Program-made: the position numbers and the translations under genes | The notes under the pieces: model-generated | The model's input: only the letters and a program-made list of their open reading frames with translations | The model's database searches: none | Told to the model about the DNA's origin: nothing | Source: Devosia equisanguinis | GTDB lineage: Bacteria > Pseudomonadota > Alphaproteobacteria > Rhizobiales > Hyphomicrobiaceae | Length of the DNA stretch: 7,752 nucleotides | Assembly: GCA_945901835.1 (NCBI GenBank) | Contig: CAMDMH010000130.1 | Location: 1 to 7,752, forward strand | Direction: 5' to 3' | Shown here: positions 1 through 4,834 of the stretch, in pieces | How the letters are laid out: the number at the start of each line of letters is the position of its first letter | Position numbering within the stretch: position 1 is the stretch's first letter

Positions 1-1
1 C

Positions 2-64
2 ATCGCGCAGAAGTATACGAACCTGCAGATGATCGCGCGGATCACGACGCGGCCGGCGCCATGA
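2..64 (+). CDS. devB: C-terminal end of a DevB/HlyD-type membrane-fusion protein (partial, 5' end outside window)
   Basis: Reading frame 2 is open from the window edge and stops at TGA 62-64, giving the last 20 residues of an upstream protein. The stop overlaps the ATG of the permease gene (ATGA, 61-64), a classical translational-coupling junction. The tail contains Thr-Asn-Leu-Gln-Met followed by a short beta-like stretch, which resembles the 'TNLQV.V.I' ending that I associate with DevB-type periplasmic adaptor proteins. The next two genes are a DevC-like permease and a DevA-like ATPase, so an adaptor gene is what the usual devBCA order predicts here. Such adaptors bridge the inner-membrane ABC pump to a TolC-like outer-membrane channel. 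Only 20 residues are visible, so the family call leans heavily on context. Confidence 0.6.
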   Translation: MAQKYTNLQMIARITTRPAP

Positions 65-1236
65 CCGCAATGCTGGAGCGCCTTCTGGGACGTCTGCCGA
101 TCGGCTGGCTGCAACTCACGCATAACAGAACACGTCTTGCCGCAGCGATCGCCGGCGTGATGTTCGCGAACATCCTGATCTTCATGCAGCTCGGCTTCAT
201 GGGCGCGCTGGTGGACAGCGTGGCCCTGCCCTACCGGTCGATGAACGCGGATATCATCATATCCGGCTCGGATGCGAATACCTTGGCCGACGGCAGTCCG
301 CTGCCGCGGCAACGGATGTTCGAGGCGCTGTCGGTGCCCGGAGTGGCCAGCGCCACGCCGCTCTATTTCGGCAAGATGGATTGGAAGCAGCCGGACGGCT
401 CGATCCGGACGCTCGACGTGTTCGGCATCGACCCTTCCGTGAGGGCGTTCAACAACGCCGATATCGATTCCGCGCTCGACCTGTTGAAGCTCTCGGACTA
501 CGCGCTGATCGACCGTCGCACGCGCCACGCGCCGAAGGGGCTGTTCGCCACAATCGACGGCGGCAAGCCGTATCGCTTCGAGGTGAAGGGGCGGACGCTC
601 ACCGTCAACTCGACGTTCACGCTCGGCGGCGGGTTCACCACGGACGGCTATCTCGTCGTTTCGGATCAGACTTTCATGAAGCACTTTCCAAGCCGGGTAG
701 CCGGTGCGCCGAACCATATTCTCGTTCGCATCGCCGCGGGCGCGGACAGGGCGCAGGTGATCGCGAACCTCAAAGCCGTTTTGCCGGATTACGATGCCGT
801 CGTGCGGACGATCCCGGAGGCGGTGGCCAAGGATCAGGGCTTCCAGACGACACAGCGGCCGGTCGGCATCGTGTTCGGGTTCGGCATTCTGATCGGCGTG
901 CTGGTCGGCATCGTGATCGTCTATCAAGTGCTGGCGACCGATGTCGCCGATCACATCCGGGAGTACGCGACGTTCAAGGCGATGGGATATCCGCAGCGAT
1001 TCTTCCTCGGCATCGTGTTCGAAGAAGCGTTGATCCTGGCGCTGCTCGGGTTCGTGCCGGGGGTGATCATCTCGGTGATCCTGTATGCGTTCGTCGCGAG
1101 CGTGACGGGACTGCCGCTTTCGATGCCGGGTTCGCGGGCCGTCTATGTGCTGCTGGGAACGATCGCAATGTGCTCGATGTCCGGGGCGATCGCGACGCGG
1201 CGTCTGGCGCGCGCCAATCCGGCCGATCTCTACTGA
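61..1236 (+). CDS. devC: DevC-type ABC exporter permease (FtsX/MacB-like fold)
   Basis: 391-residue inner-membrane subunit of a DevBCA-type exporter. The topology is that of FtsX-domain permeases. One N-terminal membrane helix (about residues 26-50) is followed by a large periplasmic domain (about 51-265). Three more helices follow (about 266-292, 315-346 and 358-376). The stretch 'REYATFKAMGYP' (300-311) after helix 2 is the cytoplasmic coupling region typical of this family, and the protein ends in 'RRLARANPADLY', a common DevC-type tail. ATG 61 is chosen because it overlaps the upstream stop (ATGA); a second ATG at 70 would lose three residues only. The ATPase gene follows after 9 bp, so this is one operon. 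In cyanobacteria DevBCA exports heterocyst glycolipids together with TolC (family knowledge). The substrate in this organism cannot be read from the sequence. Confidence 0.9.
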   Translation: MTAMLERLLGRLPIGWLQLTHNRTRLAAAIAGVMFANILIFMQLGFMGALVDSVALPYRSMNADIIISGSDANTLADGSPLPRQRMFEALSVPGVASATPLYFGKMDWKQPDGSIRTLDVFGIDPSVRAFNNADIDSALDLLKLSDYALIDRRTRHAPKGLFATIDGGKPYRFEVKGRTLTVNSTFTLGGGFTTDGYLVVSDQTFMKHFPSRVAGAPNHILVRIAAGADRAQVIANLKAVLPDYDAVVRTIPEAVAKDQGFQTTQRPVGIVFGFGILIGVLVGIVIVYQVLATDVADHIREYATFKAMGYPQRFFLGIVFEEALILALLGFVPGVIISVILYAFVASVTGLPLSMPGSRAVYVLLGTIAMCSMSGAIATRRLARANPADLY

Positions 1237-1245
1237 GGCGGAAGC

Positions 1246-1989
1246 ATGGGAATCGCTGACAGCAACGGCGTGGGTGCGCAAACCGGTGGCGGCTCGGTGT
1301 TGCAGCGGCGCGCGCCGATCGTCGTGCGTGGAGTCAATCACTGGTTCGGCGAGGGTGAGGCCGCCAAGCAGGCGCTGTTCGATGTCGATGTCGATATCGA
1401 GGCAGGAAAGCTCATTACGCTGGTTGGACCCTCGGGCTCCGGCAAGACGACGCTGTTGACGCTGATCGGGTGTCTCAGGCGGGTGCAGGAGGGCAGCATC
1501 AGTCTACTCGGCGCGGAGTTGTCCGGCGCCAGCGAGGAACAACTCGTCGTCCACCGCCGGCAGCTCGGTTTCATTTTTCAAGCCCACAATCTGCACGACA
1601 GCCTGACCGCGATGCAGAACGTGCGGATGGGCATCGAAGTGCATGGCCGCGAGGCCATGGTGCATTGGGAGGAGGCGGCAGCGCAGATCCTGACGACGCT
1701 GGGGCTAGGCGACCGGTTGCATTACATTCCAAGCCGGTTGTCGGGTGGGCAGAAGCAGCGCGTTGCGGTGGCGCGCGCGCTCGTCGGCAATCCCGAGATC
1801 ATTCTCGCGGATGAGCCGACTGCCGCTTTGGACAAGGTGACGGGATTGCAGGTCGTGCAGTTGCTCAAACGGCTGGGAGCGGAACGCGGGACGACGACAC
1901 TGATGGTCACACACGACAGTCGCATTCTCGACATGTCCGACCGGATCATCTCGATGGAGGACGGTCGCATCGTCAGCGGCGGCGCTTGA
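1246..1989 (+). CDS. devA: DevA-type ABC exporter ATP-binding protein
   Basis: 247-residue ATPase that energises the permease encoded just upstream. All nucleotide-binding motifs are intact: Walker A GPSGSGKTT at residues 61-69, Q-loop Phe-Gln at 111-112, signature LSGGQKQR at 165-172, Walker B IILADE at 185-190 with catalytic Glu190, D-loop ALD at 194-196 and switch His223. The length matches stand-alone MacB/LolD/DevA ATPases. The N-terminal ~22 residues ahead of the first beta strand (VVRGVNHWF) are Gly/Ser-rich and slightly longer than usual, so a later start cannot be excluded. However, a GAGG ribosome binding site at 1235-1238 supports ATG 1246. The gene lies 9 bp after the permease stop and ends 18 bp from the convergent minus-strand gene, so it is probably the last gene of the devBCA operon. 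No U-tailed terminator is visible after it. Confidence 0.93.
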   Translation: MGIADSNGVGAQTGGGSVLQRRAPIVVRGVNHWFGEGEAAKQALFDVDVDIEAGKLITLVGPSGSGKTTLLTLIGCLRRVQEGSISLLGAELSGASEEQLVVHRRQLGFIFQAHNLHDSLTAMQNVRMGIEVHGREAMVHWEEAAAQILTTLGLGDRLHYIPSRLSGGQKQRVAVARALVGNPEIILADEPTAALDKVTGLQVVQLLKRLGAERGTTTLMVTHDSRILDMSDRIISMEDGRIVSGGA

Positions 1990-2007
1990 CTTTTTCGTCG
2001 CAGGTTA

Positions 2008-2721
2008 TCACCGGCGCACGTAGATTCCGCTGAAGCTGACGTTCATGCCGCCGCAGGACGTGTTGTCCTCGACGACCAGATATTGCGCGATGCGGCGCAT
2101 CCGGACGGCGCAGACGCTCTCGGGGACTTTCTCGAACGAGGGGGCTGGCTCGTCCGAGAAGAAGACGGCATCGCCAGCTGGTTTCGTCGTCGCCGAGATC
2201 TCGCCGACGCGCACCGAGCCGCGGGCGACGCGATCGGGATCGTGGGAGCCCCACGCTGCGGTGCCTTCGATGCTCAGGGCGCCACCGGCTGCGGGCTTGA
2301 TGCGGATCTGGGCTTCGATGCGCCGCCATGAGCCATGCCATTGCGCGAGAGGAGGCGGCGTGACCGGCACGTTTTCCAGCGCGGCAGCCGGCAACCAGCC
2401 GATCGTCTCGATTGCGCGCGTGTTGACGAACGTGGCGCACACGAAATCGCCCTGCTTATCCGAGGTCAGGACCACATCGCCGGCCATCAGGAATGGACGG
2501 TCGCGACACGCTTCCGTGAGGCTCGGGCAGGTGGGGCCCGAATGGGCGCCCCGCACGAAGTTCACCTTTGCCGCCGAGTGGGCGACGCGGGCGATGCCGA
2601 GTTGGTCGGGGAAGGCCGCTCCGGTGCAGTGCCCGTCAGGCGTCTGTGCTCGGGCAGGCGTGAGGCCGGCCTGGGCGAGCAGGAGCATTGCGGCGATCGC
2701 GTAGGGCATACCCGGCTTCAT
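2008..2721 (-). CDS. secreted six-cysteine protein of unknown function (SH3-like N-terminal half?)
   Basis: 237-residue protein. The start is the ATG at 2719-2721: it has a CAGGAG ribosome binding site (2731-2736 on this strand, 9-nt spacer) and begins a clear Sec signal peptide. That peptide has Lys2, a hydrophobic core at about 7-20, and an Ala-Arg-Ala cleavage site near residue 25. The open frame extends upstream to 2979, but that part is Arg-rich, non-secretory and probably untranslated. The mature protein has six cysteines (32, 65, 72, 95, 204, 223), consistent with three disulfides in the periplasm. Residues about 40-117 (FVRGA, then FLMAGDVVLTSDKQGDFVCATFV, ending in GWLPAAAL) look like a bacterial SH3-type wall or ligand-binding barrel. 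Residues about 127-237 (WHGSWRRIEAQI, then CGGMNVSFSGIYVRR) form a second beta-rich domain that I do not recognise. It is convergent with the exporter ATPase and divergent from the 95-residue gene. Function unknown. Confidence 0.85.
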   Translation of the reverse strand: MKPGMPYAIAAMLLLAQAGLTPARAQTPDGHCTGAAFPDQLGIARVAHSAAKVNFVRGAHSGPTCPSLTEACRDRPFLMAGDVVLTSDKQGDFVCATFVNTRAIETIGWLPAAALENVPVTPPPLAQWHGSWRRIEAQIRIKPAAGGALSIEGTAAWGSHDPDRVARGSVRVGEISATTKPAGDAVFFSDEPAPSFEKVPESVCAVRMRRIAQYLVVEDNTSCGGMNVSFSGIYVRR

Positions 2722-2914
2722 GCGATTGCGCTCCTGCTGGTATTCGTGGCGCGGCCAGGCCGTTCGATCATGTCTTTCCAGTTGACCATGTCTAAACGGG
2801 TCCTGCGGTAAGGTAATGACCATGGCCGGTACTCGACCATATTTATGTTTAACCTTTGCAGCGGCTTGACGGGCCATTGTGGCTGAACCACGTTGACGAA
2901 GACAGTGGTTCCGC
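2722..2914. promoter_or_regulatory. divergent intergenic region between the secreted protein gene and the 95-residue gene
   Basis: 193 bp separate two divergent starts, so both promoters should lie here. The only AT-rich patch in the neighbourhood is at about 2838-2857 (ATATTTATGTTTAACC), a plausible place for promoter melting. I could not pick a convincing -35/-10 pair with a 16-18 bp spacer on either strand: TTGACC at 2783-2788 and TTGACG at 2866-2871 have no good partner. The hexamer GACCAT occurs three times on the plus strand, starting at 2784, 2818 and 2835 (offsets 34 and 17). A dyad at 2885-2911 is listed separately. The promoter assignment is inference. Confidence 0.4.
2885..2911 (+). 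promoter_or_regulatory. 7-bp inverted repeat just upstream of the 95-residue gene
   Basis: GAACCAC (2885-2891) and GTGGTTC (2905-2911) are a perfect 7-bp inverted repeat around a 13-nt loop, ending 3 nt before the proposed GTG start at 2915. The left arm can alternatively pair with GTGG at 2879-2882 (CCAC 2888-2891, 5-nt loop), so two mutually exclusive hairpins are possible in the leader. It could be an RNA element controlling translation or a transcription-factor operator. The dyad is seen directly in the sequence; its role is inference. Confidence 0.4.
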
Positions 2915-3202
2915 GTGGCTGGAGTAACCATCATCAAGCGTTCGACGGCCATTACCCTGATCCTGCTGGGCACCGGCACCGCCGCCTATGTGGCGACGAC
3001 GCAATCTCGTGTTTGCCACAACGATCAGGGCCAAGAGGTTCCCTGCCGCAGTTCGCGATCCAGCGGCTATCAGGGCTTCTGGGGATATTCGTCGGGCTCG
3101 TCGCGTTCCACCACCGGATCGACAGCCAAGTCCGCGGCGACGACGGCGGTATCGCGCGGCGGGTTCGGATCAACATCGAGCGGCATGTTTTCAGGCGGTT
3201 GA
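2915..3202 (+). CDS. small membrane-anchored/exported Ser/Gly-rich protein, YgiB (DUF1190)-like
   Basis: 95 residues. A basic N-terminus (Lys8-Arg9) precedes one hydrophobic segment (about 11-27), either a signal peptide or an anchor. It is followed by Cys34 and Cys44 in the small motif C-H-N-D-Q-G-Q-E-V-P-C and a low-complexity Ser/Gly/Thr-rich tail containing GYQGFWGYSSGSS and SRGGFGS. A tail of this kind with a terminal SRGGFG motif is reminiscent of YgiB/DUF1190 proteins, but those are roughly twice as long; the match is my judgement only. The YgiB-like and YjfL/DUF350 pairing is known in enterobacteria, and here the DUF350 gene follows after 30 bp, probably in one operon. The start is uncertain. 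The in-frame stop at 2894 limits the choice, GTG 2915 lacks a good ribosome binding site, and a GGAG at 2921-2924 sits 5 nt before an in-frame ATC (2930). Confidence 0.7.
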   Translation: MAGVTIIKRSTAITLILLGTGTAAYVATTQSRVCHNDQGQEVPCRSSRSSGYQGFWGYSSGSSRSTTGSTAKSAATTAVSRGGFGSTSSGMFSGG

Positions 3203-3232
3203 GTAACTGCGCTGCAACGGAGAAATCTGACG

Positions 3233-3643
3233 ATGGAAATGGGCGAGCACGCCATCATGGGCTTCGAAAGTCTGAAATTGTTCGTCCTCTATCTGGGTCT
3301 CAGCCTCGTGATGCTTGCGCTGTTCGTCCGGCTTTACATCTGGTCGACGCCCTATCACGAGCCGACCGAGATCGCGAAGGGCAAGATGGCGCCGGCTATT
3401 GCGCTGGCCGGTGCGATGATCGGGTTTACGATCCCGCTCCTGGTGGCGTCTTTTACGCGGTCGAGCGTTCTGGGGTTCGTCGCCTGGGGCGCGCTCGCAT
3501 GTTTCGTACAACTCATCCTGTTCCAGGTGATGTACTGGCTGATGCCGAAATCGATCGAAGCCAACAACGTCGCTAGCGCGACCTGCTATGCGTCGGCTTC
3601 GGTGTGCGTAGGGCTGATGAACGCGGCGAGCTTCCTGCCGTAG
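3233..3643 (+). CDS. DUF350 (YjfL-like) inner-membrane protein
   Basis: 136-residue integral membrane protein with four predicted helices (about residues 17-39, 53-74, 79-104 and 113-134). Two features match the DUF350 pattern. One is the segment after helix 1 (STPYHEPTEIAKGKMAPAIA), matching the family's 'YTP..E...G..AAAIAL.G' region, followed by GAMIGFTIPL. The other is the ending, IEANNVASATC through GLMNAASFLP, matching 'I..G.VA.G......S...GLLNAA'. The length is typical of the family. ATG 3233 follows a GGAG at 3219-3222 with a 10-nt spacer. The gene sits 30 bp behind the small Ser/Gly-rich protein, as expected for a yjfM/ygiB-yjfL type operon. No glutathionylspermidine-synthetase-like or spermidine-synthase-like partner, often seen with DUF350, is present here. 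The molecular function of the family is not established. Confidence 0.88.
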   Translation: MEMGEHAIMGFESLKLFVLYLGLSLVMLALFVRLYIWSTPYHEPTEIAKGKMAPAIALAGAMIGFTIPLLVASFTRSSVLGFVAWGALACFVQLILFQVMYWLMPKSIEANNVASATCYASASVCVGLMNAASFLP

Positions 3644-3646
3644 TTG

Positions 3647-3660
3647 GCCTCCGCGGAGGC
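3647..3660. terminator. perfect 14-bp palindrome directly after the DUF350 stop (terminator-like, no U-tract)
   Basis: GCCTCCGCGGAGGC is a perfect palindrome beginning 4 nt after the TAG stop (3641-3643). It would form a GC-rich stem but is not followed by a T-run, so it is at best a Rho-assisted terminator or a transcript-end stabiliser. The position is suggestive; the role is inference. Confidence 0.35.
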
Positions 3661-3661
3661 G

Positions 3662-3730
3662 GCGCACTCTTCGAGTTGGCGCGCTGCCGCACGACCGCCG
3701 GGCCGCTTTGCGGCCTCAGCTTCGCTGAGG
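3662..3730. repeat. cluster of three small GC-rich hairpins with 3-nt loops
   Basis: Three dyads follow one another. The first is GCGCACTC (3662-3669) with loop TTC and GAGT-tg-GCGC (3673-3682, two-base bulge). The second is GGCCGC (3701-3706), loop TTT, GCGGCC (3710-3715). The third is CCTCAGC (3714-3720), loop TTC, GCTGAGG (3724-3730). The last two share CC at 3714-3715, so they cannot both form fully. No gene is credible here: the open frames crossing this stretch have no ribosome binding site and run into the repeat element. It may be an extended 5' flank of the REP-like element that follows. Confidence 0.55.
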
Positions 3731-3744
3731 GGTTCCGAATCGCT

Positions 3745-3835
3745 TGTCATCCCGGTGCTTATCACCGGGATCCACCTCGAAGCAGTCGCTGCGCTTGCGG
3801 CACACTGGGTCCCGGCAACACGTGCCGGGACGACA
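3745..3835. repeat. REP-like composite element: two hairpins in inverted orientation
   Basis: Hairpin 1 is CCCGGTG (3751-3757), loop 3758-3762, CACCGGG (3763-3769). Hairpin 2 is GTCCCGGCA (3809-3817), loop 3818-3822, TGCCGGGAC (3823-3831), a perfect 9-bp stem. The outer ends are also imperfect inverted copies of one another (TGTCATCCCGG at 3745 against CCGGGACGACA ending at 3835), with GATCCAC near 3769 facing TGGGTC near 3806. This is the architecture of a BIME-like pair of REP units. Translated, it gives the 'VIPVLITGIH ... HWVPATRAGTTS' or 'WIPVISTGMTS' signatures seen in many spurious alphaproteobacterial ORFs, so it should be a high-copy genomic repeat. It lies between two same-strand genes. 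Confidence 0.8.
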
Positions 3836-3860
3836 TCAGCACGCAACACTAAGCATTATT

Positions 3861-3881
3861 GCCCGTCGCCCGTCGCCCGTT
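3861..3881 (+). repeat. three tandem heptamers GCCCGTC/T
   Basis: GCCCGTC occurs at 3861-3867 and 3868-3874, with a third copy ending in T at 3875-3881. It is followed at once by CCAGA-TG-TCTGG (3883-3894), a 5-bp dyad. The heptamers lie 55 bp upstream of the SRAP gene start. They could be a slippage-prone microrepeat or part of an upstream regulatory site. Confidence 0.5.
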
Positions 3882-3894
3882 GCCAGATGTCTGG

Positions 3895-3936
3895 ATGGTC
3901 TGACGTCGCAAGAAGTGCCGTGCTAGTCTCGGACCC
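3895..3936 (+). promoter_or_regulatory. probable promoter/short leader of the SRAP gene
   Basis: No Shine-Dalgarno-like purine run lies within 10 nt of the ATG at 3937; the sequence just ahead is TCTCGGACCC. A weak sigma70-like pair is CTGACG (3900-3905) and TAGTCT (3924-3929) with an 18-bp spacer. If real, it would give a transcript starting almost at the ATG, that is, a near-leaderless mRNA. I saw no alphaproteobacterial LexA-type GTTC/GAAC-N7-GTTC box. The assignment is tentative. Confidence 0.25.
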
Positions 3937-4635
3937 ATGTGCAACCTCTACTCGATAACGGCAGCGCGTGAGGCGATGCTGCGGATGTTCCGCGTCGGCC
4001 ACAATCGCGCGGCGGCGTTCGCGCCGATGCAGGCGATTTTTCCCGGACACGTCGCACCGGTCGTGCGCCTCGCGGACGACGGCGAGCGCGAACTGACGTC
4101 GATGAGCTGGGGCTTCGTGTTGCTGCAGGATGGGCGTGCGCCCAAGCGCGTCACCAATACGCGCGACGACAAAATTCAAAGCCGCTTCTGGCGTCCGTCG
4201 TTCGAGCGGCGGCGGTGTCTCGTGCCCGCATCATCGTTCTGCGAGCCGCACGATGGCCGTAAACCCGCGACGTGGCACTGGTTCGAGCTGACTGGCGAGG
4301 ACCCGCGTCCGTTGTTCGCGTTCGCCGGCATCTGGCTGAGGTGGCGCGGTCCCGTCAAAAAGGACGGCCCGGCCGTCGATCTCGATGTCTACAGCTTCAT
4401 GACGACCGAGCCGAATGCGGCGACGCAGAGCATCAACCACGAGCGCTCACCCGTCTTGTTGACGAAGCCCGACGAGTTCGACGCGTGGCTCGGGACAGAT
4501 GTGGCGGTAGCGCAGGCGCTGGTTCGTCCGATCGCAGGCGATCGGCTTCGCATCGTCCAGGAAGGCTTCGAGAAGATGGATCTGCTCGGGATAGTCGCCG
4601 CCCCGGCGTTTTCCGCTCAACCAAAGCTCCTATAG
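3937..4635 (+). CDS. SRAP/HMCES-family protein (abasic-site DNA-protein crosslinking, YedK-like)
   Basis: 232 residues, cytosolic. SRAP proteins remove Met1 and use Cys2 to form a thiazolidine crosslink with abasic sites in single-stranded DNA, shielding them during replication (established for HMCES and E. coli YedK). Here Met-Cys2-Asn opens the protein, which fixes the start at ATG 3937. The other active-site positions are recognisable: Asn74 in VTNTRDD, Glu103 in SSFCEP and His168 in INHERSP. RRCLVPASSFCEP (92-104) and LFAFAGIW (126-133) are family hallmarks. Two motifs deviate mildly from the usual forms: TNTRDDKI instead of the common N-A-R-x-E, and HERSP instead of H-x-R-M-P. The length is typical. 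It appears monocistronic: repeat-rich gaps lie on both sides and the downstream gene is convergent. There is no visible SOS box and no adjacent imuB/dnaE2-type genes. Confidence 0.93.
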   Translation: MCNLYSITAAREAMLRMFRVGHNRAAAFAPMQAIFPGHVAPVVRLADDGERELTSMSWGFVLLQDGRAPKRVTNTRDDKIQSRFWRPSFERRRCLVPASSFCEPHDGRKPATWHWFELTGEDPRPLFAFAGIWLRWRGPVKKDGPAVDLDVYSFMTTEPNAATQSINHERSPVLLTKPDEFDAWLGTDVAVAQALVRPIAGDRLRIVQEGFEKMDLLGIVAAPAFSAQPKLL

Positions 4636-4696
4636 GCAATACGAGGCCCGCAAAACGTAGGCCGATGCCTTGCCATTTCAACGCACACGCCATCTT

Positions 4697-4801
4697 CCCC
4701 TTCCCCTTGATGGGGAGGGGGCGGGGGTGGGGTGGAGTGGAGCCTTCACCACGCCGCTGCGAGCCCCCCACCGCTATCCCCTCCCCACCAGGGGGAGGGG
4801 G
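4697..4801. repeat. composite G/C-tract inverted repeat element between convergent genes
   Basis: Two hairpins face each other. The left one is CCCCTTCCCC (4697-4706), loop TTGAT, GGGGAGGGG (4712-4720), with one bulged T. The right one is CCCCTCCCC (4778-4786), loop ACCAG (4787-4791), GGGGAGGGG (4792-4800), a perfect 9-bp stem. The whole left half (about 4697-4735) is an imperfect inverted copy of the right half (about 4765-4801), so this is a second REP/BIME-type element unrelated in sequence to the one at 3745. Runs of five G on the plus strand (4717-4721, 4723-4728, 4791-4795 and 4797-4801) give G-quadruplex potential. It occupies the 199-bp gap downstream of both convergent genes, where it could serve as a bidirectional transcript-end structure. 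No gene is seen in this gap. Confidence 0.75.
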
Positions 4802-4834
4802 ACCGGTCGAGCGTGGGGAGAGCGAGGGTGGAGC

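Noticed and set aside
2045..2811. Long plus-strand open frames (219 and 158 residues) opposite the secreted protein gene
   Set aside because: They are Arg/Ala-rich shadows of a high-GC gene, lack ribosome binding sites, and the minus-strand product has a signal peptide, a good ribosome binding site and paired cysteines.
2722..2979. 86-residue N-terminal extension of the secreted protein
   Set aside because: It is Arg-rich with no family resemblance, and it would bury the signal peptide; the internal ATG at 2719-2721 has a strong ribosome binding site.
3641..3936. CRISPR-like or riboswitch interpretation of the hairpin cluster
   Set aside because: There are no regularly spaced identical repeats with unique spacers, and no known riboswitch core was recognised; a REP-like element explains the strongest part.
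3586..3958. Open frames on both strands across the REP-like element (87 and 104 residues)
   Set aside because: Their 'WIPVISTGMTS' and 'VIPVLITGIH' signatures are translations of a widespread intergenic repeat, not protein domains.
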